A DNA stretch of 64,000 nucleotides from Phenylobacterium sp. Lineage in GTDB: Bacteria; Pseudomonadota; Alphaproteobacteria; Caulobacterales; Caulobacteraceae. A program made the position numbers and the translations under genes. Below are positions 49,763-59,548 of this stretch, piece by piece (position 1 is the first letter of the stretch; every line of letters starts with the position of its first letter). Where the stretch lies: assembly GCF_030646615.1 (NCBI RefSeq), contig NZ_JAUSLG010000089.1, positions 21,063-85,062 on the forward strand, written 5' to 3'. The notes below the pieces were generated by a model. The model searched no databases, had not been told where the DNA came from, and saw nothing but the letters and a program-made list of their open reading frames with translations.

Positions 49763-51534
49763 GCCTGCATCAGGCGGGGCGTGGCGGCGGCGCGCAGGAC
49801 GCCGTCGGCGCCGCGCTCGGCCGCGGTCAGCCGGCCCGCCGACCAGGCCGGCGCGATCTGCAGGTCGTGGCCCCTGTGGCGCAGGTCGGCGATGACCGCC
49901 TCGCCCATGGACTCCTCAGCCACCGAGACGCCCGGCATGGCCTCCCGCGGATAGAAGGAGGACGGGAAGTGGACGGTGTGGAACAGCGGCATGTCGATGG
50001 CCTGCTGCAGCCCCAGCCCGTGATGGATCCGGCGCAGCAAGAGGGCGAGCTGCCACTGGTCCTGCTGGTCGCCGCCCGGGGTGCCGCAGACCAGGGCCGG
50101 CCGGCCCTCATGCAGGGCCAGTGTCGGGGTCAGCGTCGTGCGGGGGCGCTTGCCCGGCGCCAGGCTGGCCGGCAGGCCCTCGGTCAGCCAGAACATCTGC
50201 GCCCGGGTGTTCAGGGCGAAGCCCAGGCCCGGAATGGTCGGCGAGGACTGCGGCCAGCCGCCGGACGGGGTGGCCGAGACCATGTTGCCCCAGGAATCGA
50301 TGACGTCGAGATGCACCGTGTCGCCGGGCTTCAGGGTGGGCTTGAGATGGGCCATGGTCGGCTCGCCCACGCCAAGGCCGCCGCCTTCCCCGGAGGCCAC
50401 GCGGACCATGGCGAGGGACCGGGCGACCTGGCTCTCGAAACCGGGCAGCACGCCGGGCCGCAGCTCGCGGGACGCCGCCTCTCCGATAAGACCACGACGG
50501 CCAGCCGCGTAGGCCTCGCTGAGCAGGGCGTCGAGCGGAACCTGCACGAAATCGGGGTCGCCGTAATAGGCCTCGCGGTCGGCGAAGGCGAGCTTGGCGG
50601 CCTCCAGCACCAGGTGGGCGAAGTCCGCGCCATTGGGATCCAGGGCTCCCACATCAAAGCCCCGCAGCAGGGCCAGGGCCTGCAGCAGCACCGGCCCCTG
50701 GCCCCAGGGCTGCGTCTTGCAGATCGTCCAGCCGTGATAGTCCAGCGTGGCGGGCGCCTCATAGGCGGGGCGCCAGCCGGCCATGTCCTGACCGCGCAGC
50801 AGCGCCCTGTGGCGCCGGCCGCTGGAATCCATCAGGGCCTCGGCCTGGCCGAACCGGTCGATGGCCTCGGCGACAAAACCCTCGTACCAGGCGGCCAGGG
50901 CCCGCTCGATCTGGACCTCGCGCGAGCCCTGGCCGGCTTCGGCGAGGATCCGCTTCCAGGTGGCCGCCAGGGTCGGGTTGGCGAACAGGGCGTGGGCAGG
51001 GGGCGCTTCGCCGCCCGGCAGCCAGACCGGCGCTGAGCTCGGCCATTCGGTGGTGAAGGCCTCTTTCAGTTCGGCCAGGGCCCGGGAGACGCCCGGCAAC
51101 AGGGGGTGGCCGTGCTCGGCATAGCCGATGGCCGGGGCCATGACCTCTTCCAGACGCAGGCGGCCGTGATCGCGCAGCAGGGTCAGCCAGGCGCCGAAGG
51201 ACCCGGGGACCACCGCCGAGATCAGGCCTGAGCCCGGCACGGCGTCGAGGCCCAGGTCGCGGAAGGCCGCGATGGTCGCCCCAGCCGGCGCCGGACCCTG
51301 GCCGCAGAGCACCTCGATCTTCCCCGTGGCGGCGCTGTGGAAGATGATCGGGACCTCGCCGGCCGGGCCGCACAGATGGGGCTCCACCACCTGCAGGCAG
51401 AAGCCGGCCGCCACGGCGGCGTCGAAGGCGTTGCCGCCGCGCTCCAGCATGGCCATGCCCACCTGCGAGGCGATCCAGTGGGTGGAGGTGACGACGCCGA
51501 AGGTGCCGCGGATTTCCGGGCGGGTGGTGAACAT
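49744..51534 (-). CDS. Gamma-glutamyltransferase family protein
   Basis: A 596-residue Ntn-hydrolase precursor of the gamma-glutamyltransferase family, which cleaves gamma-glutamyl amide bonds. Autoprocessing should occur before T406 (KPGD-T-VHLDVIDSWGN), giving large and small chains. Downstream MVSATPSGGWPQSSPTIPGLGFALNTR matches the small-chain start. The N-terminal segment (TSTHWIASQVGMAMLERGGNAFDAAVAA) is typical. No signal peptide is visible, unlike many bacterial members, which suggests cytoplasmic action. AGGAG lies 7 nt before the ATG at 51534. Operator site G, an exact copy, is 56 bp upstream. It could release glutamate from a gamma-glutamylated intermediate or act as a cephalosporin-acylase-like amidase. 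Confidence 0.9.
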   Translation of the reverse strand: MFTTRPEIRGTFGVVTSTHWIASQVGMAMLERGGNAFDAAVAAGFCLQVVEPHLCGPAGEVPIIFHSAATGKIEVLCGQGPAPAGATIAAFRDLGLDAVPGSGLISAVVPGSFGAWLTLLRDHGRLRLEEVMAPAIGYAEHGHPLLPGVSRALAELKEAFTTEWPSSAPVWLPGGEAPPAHALFANPTLAATWKRILAEAGQGSREVQIERALAAWYEGFVAEAIDRFGQAEALMDSSGRRHRALLRGQDMAGWRPAYEAPATLDYHGWTICKTQPWGQGPVLLQALALLRGFDVGALDPNGADFAHLVLEAAKLAFADREAYYGDPDFVQVPLDALLSEAYAAGRRGLIGEAASRELRPGVLPGFESQVARSLAMVRVASGEGGGLGVGEPTMAHLKPTLKPGDTVHLDVIDSWGNMVSATPSGGWPQSSPTIPGLGFALNTRAQMFWLTEGLPASLAPGKRPRTTLTPTLALHEGRPALVCGTPGGDQQDQWQLALLLRRIHHGLGLQQAIDMPLFHTVHFPSSFYPREAMPGVSVAEESMGEAVIADLRHRGHDLQIAPAWSAGRLTAAERGADGVLRAAATPRLMQAYAVGR

Positions 51535-51589
51535 GGCGGGCTCCTGACTGTCCTTCGACCTCGCCCGCGCCGCCGCAGGGGTCAATATG

Positions 51590-51602
51590 ATTGTCATACA
51601 AT
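51590..51602. promoter_or_regulatory. GntR-type operator, site G (perfect copy)
   Basis: ATTGTCATACAAT, exact match to the consensus, 56 bp before the gamma-glutamyltransferase start codon. Confidence 0.8.
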
Positions 51603-51822
51603 ATAATCTGCGGCGGGATGGGCGCCTGGGATGTGACCAGCGGCTGAAATCAGCGGCGGGCTCCTACGAATTTTCGCGCCGGCAAGGGCCCCCAGCCCCC
51701 ACCAGAGGCTCCTGTTTGGGGCGGAGGCGCCCGTCGCCTGCACAAAGGCAAAGCCGGGCGCCCAAGCTTTCGGCGTCAGGCGGAAATCGACCGGATGCGG
51801 ACGGCGTCAGCAGGGCGCCCAC

Positions 51823-51851
51823 CATGTATGACTGTAGGTTTGTCAGACAAA
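51823..51851. promoter_or_regulatory. GntR-type operator, site H (double, degenerate)
   Basis: CATGTATGACTGT (51823-51835; 9 of 13) followed by TTTGTCAGACAAA (51839-51851; 10 of 13 and itself a perfect dyad). About 117 bp before the TonB receptor start codon. Confidence 0.5.
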
Positions 51852-51967
51852 CTACACGGCCTTCGAATGGAGACGGGGGCATGACGGGGCGCAGAAAAAC
51901 CAAGCGTCACGTCAGCGTCTCCCCGGGGGCCGCCCTGCTGCAAGACATAGATTGGGGATAGATCATC

Positions 51968-54262
51968 ATGTCGCACACCGCACTGCGCCGCCCTGGCGGC
52001 TCCCGGCTTCGCCGGTCCCTGGGCCTTCTGGCCTCAACCAGCGCGGTGGCGCTGGGCCTGATGGCCGGACAGGCCCAGGCCCAGGACGTAGCCGCGGCTG
52101 AGACCCTGTCGGAGCTGGTGGTCACCGCCGCCCGCCGTGGCGCGGTCTCGGTGGCCGACACGCCGCTGGCCGTCACCGCCTTTTCCGGCCAGCAGCTGGA
52201 AGAGCAGGGGATCAGCTCCCTGCAGGACCTGACCCGCCTGGATCCGTCCCTGAACGTCCAGAGCTTCGGCGCCTCTCAGACCAAGGTGGTGATCCGCGGC
52301 ATCGAGTCGAACGTCGGCGCCACGTCTGGCGTCTATCTCGACGAAGCGCCCCTGGTGGGCGGCCTGGGCGGCAACATCCTGGGCGACGGCAAGCCGGGCG
52401 TTCGCCTGCACGACATCCAGCACGTCGAAGTCCTGAAGGGTCCTCAGGGCACCCTTTTCGGCTCCAGCTCCATGAGCGGCACCCTGCGGGTGATCACCCG
52501 CAAGCCCGACCTGTTCGAGTTCGGCGGCCGGGTCGAGGCTTCGGCCGCCACGGTCAAGGGCGGCGACGAGGTCTTCGAAGGCTCGGCGACCCTCAACGTG
52601 CCGATCATCGAGGACACCCTGGGCGTCCGCATCACCGGCTGGGGCGAGAGCGGCGGCGGCTATGTGGACCAGACGATCAACGGCGCGTTGTACGAGAACA
52701 ACAACAACGCCCATGTGAAGGGCGGGCGGATTGTCGGCCTCTGGCGCCCCACTGACAATTTCAACCTCACCGCCCTGGCGCTGCATCAGGAGATCGATGT
52801 CGACGGCACCCAGGCCTGGCTGCAGGCTGACGGCGCCTATGAGACCAGTTCGCCGACGATCGAGTTCTACCGGGACAACTACAACCTGTTTTCGGTGACC
52901 GGCGAATACGACCTGGGCTTTGGCTCGGTGATCGCCTCGACCTCCTATTCGAGCCAGCGGGTCACCAATCCCAAGGACAGCACGCCGACGGCCAACAGCT
53001 TCGGCCTGCCGGGCTCGACCCTGTTCATCGCCTCGGTGGACTTCCGCAATGTGGTCTCGGAGCTGCGCTTCTCGTCGGACTTCGACGGGCCGTTCCAGCT
53101 GGTGACCGGCGGCTATTACGAAAACAGCCAGAGCACCTACCAGACCAATTCCGTGCTCGCGACCTCGACCGGCACGGCGCTCTGCTACAGCTATGGGGAA
53201 TGCGTGGCCAAGGGCCTGCACGAGCCGGGCCGCGGCAACAGCCTCTATGAGTTCGGCACCCGCACCAAGCGCGGCGTGGGCCAGTACGCCCTGTTCGCCC
53301 AGGGCGACTATGCGATCACCGACACCCTGACCGCCACCGTTGGCATCCGCTATTTCGAAGCCAGCATCCACGACACGGTGGTCAATCTGCAGACCGTGTT
53401 CCCGGACTACATCTTCGGCCAGGTGACCACGCCCTCGATCACCGGCGACAGCCGCGGCTCGAACTCGCACACCAGCTACAACTACTCGCTGATGTGGAAG
53501 GCGACGCCGGACATCAACCTCTATGCCCGCGCCGCCTCGGGCTTCCGGCTGGGCGGGGTGAACACCGCCACCTCCCTGGCCGAGCAGGCCGGGGTCGTCT
53601 TCCCGGGCACCTACAATCCCGACAGCCTGTGGAACTACGAGGCCGGCGTGAAGACCTACTGGCTCGACCGCCGGCTCTATGCCGACCTGTCGATCTACCG
53701 GATCGACTGGAGCGACCAGCAGCTCTCGGCCCAGGCGGCCGGCGCCTTCGGCTATACGATCAATGCGGGCAAGACCGAGGTGAACGGCGTCGAGCTGAAC
53801 GGCTCGTTCGATCCGATGCCGGGCCTGAACATCGCCGGCAGCATCAACTATGTGGACGCCAAGCTGGCCGAGGACCTGCCGGCCGACGTCTTCGCCGCCG
53901 GCACCTTCGGCTATGAGGGCGACGACATCCCGCTGACGCCCAACTGGTCCTATTCGCTGCAGGCCAGCTACGAACAGCCCCTGGCCTATGGCCTGGACGG
54001 CTATGTCCAGGGGGGCCTCGCCTATCGCGGGGAGTCCTTCACCACCTTCAACAGCCAGAACCAGTATTACACCAAGCTGCCGGCCTACACCCTGGTCAAC
54101 GCCAAGGTCGGCCTGCGCCGGGACAACTGGGACCTGGCGGTGTTCGGCAACAATCTCGGCAACGAGGCGGCCTATATCGGCGTCGTGGAATCCCCCGACG
54201 GCATCCGGGTCTTCTCGCCGCGCCCGCGCAGCTTCGGCGTGCGGGTCAGCAGCACCTTCTGA
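51968..54262 (+). CDS. TonB-dependent receptor of the aromatic regulon
   Basis: A 764-residue outer-membrane receptor. Signal peptide residues 1-38 (ends QAQAQ), TonB-box region LSELVVTAARR, plug motifs DTPLAVTAFSGQQLEEQGI, VVIRGIESNVGATSGVYLDEAP and VEVLKGPQGTLFGSSSMSGTLRVIT, and a terminal barrel strand ending VRVSSTF. This is the iron-complex outermembrane recepter-like group widespread in sphingomonads and Caulobacterales, whose members often import catabolic substrates. The preceding operators suggest it brings in the substrate of the Rieske oxygenase pathway; no direct evidence for the ligand. Confidence 0.92.
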   Translation: MSHTALRRPGGSRLRRSLGLLASTSAVALGLMAGQAQAQDVAAAETLSELVVTAARRGAVSVADTPLAVTAFSGQQLEEQGISSLQDLTRLDPSLNVQSFGASQTKVVIRGIESNVGATSGVYLDEAPLVGGLGGNILGDGKPGVRLHDIQHVEVLKGPQGTLFGSSSMSGTLRVITRKPDLFEFGGRVEASAATVKGGDEVFEGSATLNVPIIEDTLGVRITGWGESGGGYVDQTINGALYENNNNAHVKGGRIVGLWRPTDNFNLTALALHQEIDVDGTQAWLQADGAYETSSPTIEFYRDNYNLFSVTGEYDLGFGSVIASTSYSSQRVTNPKDSTPTANSFGLPGSTLFIASVDFRNVVSELRFSSDFDGPFQLVTGGYYENSQSTYQTNSVLATSTGTALCYSYGECVAKGLHEPGRGNSLYEFGTRTKRGVGQYALFAQGDYAITDTLTATVGIRYFEASIHDTVVNLQTVFPDYIFGQVTTPSITGDSRGSNSHTSYNYSLMWKATPDINLYARAASGFRLGGVNTATSLAEQAGVVFPGTYNPDSLWNYEAGVKTYWLDRRLYADLSIYRIDWSDQQLSAQAAGAFGYTINAGKTEVNGVELNGSFDPMPGLNIAGSINYVDAKLAEDLPADVFAAGTFGYEGDDIPLTPNWSYSLQASYEQPLAYGLDGYVQGGLAYRGESFTTFNSQNQYYTKLPAYTLVNAKVGLRRDNWDLAVFGNNLGNEAAYIGVVESPDGIRVFSPRPRSFGVRVSSTF

Positions 54263-54272
54263 TCGGGTGAGG

Positions 54273-54302
54273 GGAGCCGTCGCCCAGCCGGGGGGCGGCT
54301 CC
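54273..54302. terminator. Hairpin between convergent receptor and RHH genes
   Basis: GGAGCCG (54273-54279) pairs with CGGCTCC (54296-54302), and the inner CGCCC with GGGCG can extend the stem. There is no T tract, so intrinsic termination is uncertain. Confidence 0.4.
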
Positions 54303-54314
54303 TGCGCCGAGGCG

Positions 54315-54533
54315 CTAACCGGGCTTGGCGGTCAGATGGGCCAGCACGGCCAGCCGGCAGGCCGAGGCCAGGCCCTGGTCGCCGCGGGCCAGGTCGATCT
54401 CGGTCACCAGGGCGGCCAGGCTCAGGCCCCGATGGGCGGCCACGTCCTCCAGCGCCCCCCAGAATTCCGGCTCCAGGGCCACGGAGGTGGCGTGGCCGGC
54501 CAGCAGGACGGATCTCTTCTTCAAGCGCGCCAT
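54315..54533 (-). CDS. Ribbon-helix-helix domain protein
   Basis: A 72-residue small protein of the RHH_4 type. The N-terminal strand is KKRSVLLAGHATSVALEP, the helices are FWGALEDVAAHRGLSLAALVTEI and SACRLAVLAHLTAK. Proteins of this type are common in Caulobacterales and probably bind DNA as dimers, though targets are unknown. The ATG at 54533 is chosen because the upstream frame has no family sequence. Divergent from coq4. Confidence 0.78.
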   Translation of the reverse strand: MARLKKRSVLLAGHATSVALEPEFWGALEDVAAHRGLSLAALVTEIDLARGDQGLASACRLAVLAHLTAKPG

Positions 54534-54634
54534 CGGCCTATCTTGCGCGGTCGAAACCCCGCGGCAATGCTTCTTGGCATTGATCGAGAGTGACGCAGGC
54601 GTCATCTTTCGGCGTCTGACCGGGAGATGCATGC

Positions 54635-55402
54635 ATGAGCCTCGCCACCGACAGCTACGCCCCCGCCTCGGCCCGAGCCCCAGCGCCCGAGCGCCTGCCC
54701 AAGCCCCGGCTGCAATGGGGCGCGGCGCTCAAGGCCCTGCGGCGCCTGCTGGCCGACAAGGAAGACACCCTCCAGGTCTTCGAGATCATGCGCGCCCTGA
54801 ACGGCCGGTCATCGGCCTGGGGCTATCACCGTCTGCTGGAGACCCCGCAGGGCGGCCGCATCGCCTATGAGCGCACCGAGCTGGCGCCCCGGCTGATGGA
54901 CGACGCCTGGCTCGACAGCCTGCCCCTGGGCTCGGTGGGCCACGCCTATCGCGACTTCATCCGCAGCGAGCAGCTGTCGGCCGAGGGCCTGGCTGAGATC
55001 AGCCGGATGGGGGCCAAGCCGATCGAGGTGATGCATCCCTATGCCTGGTTCGGCCGCCGCACCCGGGACGTGCATGACATCTGGCATATCCTCAGCGGCT
55101 ATCATCGCGACGGTCTGGGGGAGGGGTGCCTGGTGGCCTTTTCCTACGCCCAGACCCGGGGTCTTGGCTGGGCGCTGATCGCGGTGGGCGGCGCCCTGCG
55201 CGGCCGCAAGGCCAGGCATCCCTACGCCAAGGCGATCTGGCAGGGCTATCAGCGGGGCAAGGCCGCGGCCTGGCTGCTGGGGGAGGACTATGAGGCCCTG
55301 ATGGCTGAGCCCCTGGACGCCGCGCGCCGGCGGCTGAACATCACACCGCCCACCATCTATCACGCCATCCCGCCGGAAGCCCGCGACGAAGCCCAGGCTT
55401 AA
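54635..55402 (+). CDS. coq4: Coq4-family ubiquinone biosynthesis protein
   Basis: A 255-residue Coq4 protein. The diagnostic zinc motif HDxxHx11E is intact: H147, D148, H151 and E163 (VHDIWHILSGYHRDGLGE). Coq4 organises the ubiquinone-biosynthesis complex and in recent work is linked to C1 decarboxylation/hydroxylation of the ring. Alphaproteobacterial homologues are common. Not connected by context to the catabolic cluster; it starts the core-gene block on the right. Confidence 0.9.
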   Translation: MSLATDSYAPASARAPAPERLPKPRLQWGAALKALRRLLADKEDTLQVFEIMRALNGRSSAWGYHRLLETPQGGRIAYERTELAPRLMDDAWLDSLPLGSVGHAYRDFIRSEQLSAEGLAEISRMGAKPIEVMHPYAWFGRRTRDVHDIWHILSGYHRDGLGEGCLVAFSYAQTRGLGWALIAVGGALRGRKARHPYAKAIWQGYQRGKAAAWLLGEDYEALMAEPLDAARRRLNITPPTIYHAIPPEARDEAQA

Positions 55403-55414
55403 GGAAGGCGCCGA

Positions 55415-55594
55415 TCAGTCGTCGTCGAGGCGGGACTGGTCGAGTTTGCGGCGCTGGCGCTCAGCTTCCAGCTGTTCGGCCAGGGTCTGGGCCTTGGCGC
55501 GGCCATGGCTGGCGCGATTGACCTTGGCCTGAGCCTGAGTCGCGGCCTTGTCCCGGGCCTTGCGAACCTTGTTCAGATTGACGATTTCGCCCAT
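55415..55594 (-). CDS. DUF4169 family small protein
   Basis: A 59-residue basic, helix-forming protein. The family signature MGEIVNLNKVRKARDKAA is complete, followed by a charged coiled helix (RAKAQTLAEQLEAERQRRKLDQ). Found widely in Alphaproteobacteria, often beside an RHH_4 protein as here; function unknown. The ATG at 55594 fits the family start exactly. Confidence 0.85.
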   Translation of the reverse strand: MGEIVNLNKVRKARDKAATQAQAKVNRASHGRAKAQTLAEQLEAERQRRKLDQSRLDDD

Positions 55595-55734
55595 CGGTCT
55601 TCTCCACCGGTCGCCCAAAGCCTGCGCCGGACGGCCGCATTTCGCAAGATGGCGCAACATCATCCGAGGTCGGCCCATCCTCGACACGGATGCGCGAATG
55701 GTGCACTCAGAGGCGAGGTGAAGAGGGGCCCGAT

Positions 55735-57384
55735 TTGGCCGGCAGTTCGTTTTCGACGGCGCTTCGGCGGCTGCGTCGCACGACGCCGGTCCTCCCCATC
55801 CTGATCGTCGCCCTGGGCCTGGCCGCGACCCTGTCGGGGGCCTTGATGGTCGACCGGGTCGGGGATGTCCGCGACCGCCAACGGTTCGACAGCCTCGCCG
55901 ATCAGGCCAATGACGCCCTGGGCGGCCAGCTCCAGACCTATGTCGCCATCCTCCATGCGGGGGCGGGACTCTTCGCCGCCAGCCAGACGGTGACCCGCGA
56001 CGAGTTTCGGGCTTTCGCCGAGCGTGTGGACCTGGGCGGGCGCTATGGCGGCATCCAGGGGCTGGGCTATTCGGCGCAGATCACGCCAGAGCGCGGCGGG
56101 GCCGAAGCGCGGCACGCCGTGCTCTTCCTGGAGCCCGAGGACGCCCGCAACCGGATGGCCATCGGCCTGGACATGTACGCCGAGCCGGTGCGCCGCGAGG
56201 CCATGAGCCGGGCGCGAGACACAGGTCTCGCCGCCATGTCCGGCAAGGTCGAGCTCGTCCAGGAAATCGACGAGCACAGGCAGGCTGGATTCCTGATCTA
56301 TGAGCCGGTCTATGCCGGCGGCGCCCCGCCGGCGACCCTGGAGGCGCGGCGCAGCGCCCTGGCAGGCTTCCTCTATGCGCCATTCCGCGCCGGCGATCTC
56401 CTGCAGGCGGTTTTCGACGGGATCGACCAGAGGGAGTTCGACTACGCCGTCTACAATGGCGAGATCGCGCCCGATAACCTCCTGGCCGCCAGCGCCCCCG
56501 CCAGCGCCCTCGACGCCGGCCAGGCGTCGGGCCTGTTCGCGGTGCGCCAGGTGTCGGTGGCCGGCGGAACCTGGACGATCGTCTATCGGGCGGGGCCCGG
56601 CTTTGGCTTCAGCGCCGCCCATGAGCTGGCGTGGATCTTTGCCTGCGGCGGCCTGCTGGCGACGGGCCTGGTGGCCGTCGCCACCTGGCGCCAGGGCAAG
56701 GCCCGCATGGCCGCAGAGCGGGAACTGGCCGCCCGCATCGCCATTGAGGCCCGGCAGAAGCTGCTGCTCGACGAGCTGAACCACCGGGTCAAGAACACCT
56801 TGGCGACCGTGCAGTCGATCGCCGCCCAGAGCCTGCGCCAGACCGGCGATGTGGAAAGCGTGCGGCGCAATTTCGAGGATCGGCTGATCGCGCTCTCCCA
56901 CGCCCACAACCTGCTGACGCGGGACGCCTGGCGCGGCGCCAACCTGGCTGAGCTGGCCGAGATCGAGCTTCGTCCCTATGCCGGGCCGGACGGGGCGCGG
57001 ATCGAGATCATCGGACCGGCGGTCTGGCTGTCGCCCAATACCGCCGTGGCCATGAGCATGGCCCTGCACGAACTCACCACCAACGCCGTGAAGTATGGCG
57101 CGCTCTCCAACCCCACGGGCCATGTCGCCCTGGAATGGACCCTGTCCGAGGCGACCGCCGAGCAGGAGCGTCTGACCCTTATCTGGGAGGAGCAGGGGGG
57201 ACCGCCGGTGACGCCGCCAAAGCGGCGAGGCTTCGGCTCTCGCCTGATCGTCGGCGGCCTCGCCCATCAGTTGGACGGAGAGGTGGACCTGACCTTCCCG
57301 GCCCAGGGCGTGCGCTGTGTGATCACCTTCCTGACGCCGCGCCAGGTGGCCGCCGAGATGATGGCGGTCGGCAAGGTGGCGTGA
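55735..57384 (+). CDS. CHASE-domain sensor histidine kinase, HWE/HisKA_2 type
   Basis: A membrane sensor kinase of about 549 residues. TM1 is at about residues 18-40, a periplasmic CHASE domain covers about 60-265 (FAERVDLGGRYGGIQGLGYSAQI, FLEPEDARNRMAIGLDMYAE, AAMSGKVELVQE), TM2 at about 295-320. The dimerisation region carries the phospho-acceptor His near 350 (LLDELNHRVKNTLATVQSIAAQ). The ATPase has HELTTNAVKYGALS. The TTG at 55735 is preferred because GAAGAGGGG lies upstream; the ATG at 55690 lacks a ribosome site. No response regulator is adjacent. Signal unknown. Confidence 0.88.
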   Translation: MAGSSFSTALRRLRRTTPVLPILIVALGLAATLSGALMVDRVGDVRDRQRFDSLADQANDALGGQLQTYVAILHAGAGLFAASQTVTRDEFRAFAERVDLGGRYGGIQGLGYSAQITPERGGAEARHAVLFLEPEDARNRMAIGLDMYAEPVRREAMSRARDTGLAAMSGKVELVQEIDEHRQAGFLIYEPVYAGGAPPATLEARRSALAGFLYAPFRAGDLLQAVFDGIDQREFDYAVYNGEIAPDNLLAASAPASALDAGQASGLFAVRQVSVAGGTWTIVYRAGPGFGFSAAHELAWIFACGGLLATGLVAVATWRQGKARMAAERELAARIAIEARQKLLLDELNHRVKNTLATVQSIAAQSLRQTGDVESVRRNFEDRLIALSHAHNLLTRDAWRGANLAELAEIELRPYAGPDGARIEIIGPAVWLSPNTAVAMSMALHELTTNAVKYGALSNPTGHVALEWTLSEATAEQERLTLIWEEQGGPPVTPPKRRGFGSRLIVGGLAHQLDGEVDLTFPAQGVRCVITFLTPRQVAAEMMAVGKVA

Positions 57385-57440
57385 ACCTGATCGGGTCCGA
57401 GGGCGTTCGTCTTGCAAGTCCCTCAAGACGGAGATGCAAG

Positions 57441-57677
57441 ATGATCCAAGCCGCTGAAATCAAGGAACACATGGAAGTCGTGGGTTCGGACGGCGAGCAC
57501 GTCGGCCGCGTCGATCACGTGGTCGGCACGGAGATCGAGCTGGCCAAGTTCGACATGGGCGCCGGCCTCAAGCACCACATGATTCCCATCACTTGGGTCG
57601 ACCGGATCGAGGACGACAAGGTCCGCCTGAACCTCACCAAGGACGCGGCCAAGTCCTCCTGGCGCGAAAAGCACTAG
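57441..57677 (+). CDS. DUF2171 domain protein
   Basis: A 78-residue small protein of the DUF2171 (PRC-barrel-like) family: IKEHMEVVGSDGEHVGRVDHVVG, KHHMIPITWVDRIEDDKVRLNL. Common in Alphaproteobacteria, function unknown, possibly stress related. A purine-rich GGAG lies about 7 nt before the ATG at 57441. Followed by a strong terminator shared with the convergent aminotransferase gene. Confidence 0.85.
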   Translation: MIQAAEIKEHMEVVGSDGEHVGRVDHVVGTEIELAKFDMGAGLKHHMIPITWVDRIEDDKVRLNLTKDAAKSSWREKH

Positions 57678-57704
57678 GTTCCACCAACGGCCCTGTGGGC
57701 GGTT

Positions 57705-57729
57705 CGGCCCCTCCGATGCGGAGGGGCCG
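57705..57729. terminator. Bidirectional terminator between DUF2171 and aminotransferase genes
   Basis: Perfect 10-bp stem (57705-57714 with 57720-57729) with a 5-nt loop, followed by TTCGCCTATTT on the plus strand. Lies between convergent genes. Confidence 0.7.
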
Positions 57730-57734
57730 TTCGC

Positions 57735-58979
<1,245 letters not shown>

Positions 58980-59088
58980 TTATCCTAAGGCCTGCGCCGC
59001 GCAAACCCAGGCGCGGCGGGAACAGCGCGATAGGCGCAGCCGTTTGCGCCTGGGCCACAGAAGAGCCGCCCGACGCCAGAAGGCCTCC

Positions 59089-59499
59089 ATGATCCGATCG
59101 ATCCTCGTCCTTGCCTTGCTCACGCCGCTCGCCGCCTGCGGTGAAGCCCCGCCAGCACCAAGCCTCGCGCCCGAACCGTCCGCCACGGCCGATGCGCCGG
59201 TTTCCGACGCCACGGGCCAGCCGGCCTATGTGGGGCGCTGGGCGGCCAGCCCGGCCATGTGCGCAAGCCGCGCCTGGGACTTTCGTCATGATGGCCTGTC
59301 GGCGCCCGGCGATGTCGCTTGCCGGTTCGAAGGCGTTGCGGCCCTGGACGACGGCTATGAGATCGCTGCGCTGTGCACCTCGCAGGCGCCGCCCGAGAGC
59401 CGGCGGCTGCATCTGAGCTTTGGTCCGGCCGGGCGAACCATGAGCGTTGAAGGGGCCCCGTCGGGCGAGGCGCCCAGCCTGGTCCGCTGTGAGACCTGA
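59089..59499 (+). CDS. Hypothetical lipoprotein
   Basis: A 136-residue protein with a lipoprotein signal: LVLALLTPLAAC, acylation cysteine at residue 17. A Pro/Ala-rich linker (about 18-45) leads into a small domain with WAASPAMCASRAWDF and two further cysteines (DVACRF, LVRCET) that could form disulfides. Resembles small Caulobacterales lipoproteins of unknown role. The ATG at 59089 is chosen because it starts the signal peptide. Confidence 0.72.
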   Translation: MIRSILVLALLTPLAACGEAPPAPSLAPEPSATADAPVSDATGQPAYVGRWAASPAMCASRAWDFRHDGLSAPGDVACRFEGVAALDDGYEIAALCTSQAPPESRRLHLSFGPAGRTMSVEGAPSGEAPSLVRCET

Positions 59500-59548
59500 G
59501 TGACGCGTCCGCGACGCGCTTGACCCCTGGCCCAGGATCGGCGAGGCC

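Larger units (their letters stand above)
51535..51967. other. 433-bp divergent regulatory region, no gene seen
   Basis: Separates the gamma-glutamyltransferase gene and the last TonB receptor gene. It contains sites G and H and no credible coding frame: the open stretches inside lack ribosome sites and family features. The segment 51603-51820 between the sites is unremarkable. The unusual length for this compact window suggests two independent promoters. Confidence 0.65.

Noticed and set aside
41870..51534. Naming the cluster a proven carbazole pathway
   Set aside because: No anthranilate genes, different gene order and extra amidases; similarity of enzyme types does not fix the substrate.
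58995..59018. 8-bp GC hairpin between the aminotransferase and lipoprotein genes as a terminator
   Set aside because: It lies between divergent gene starts and has no T tract.
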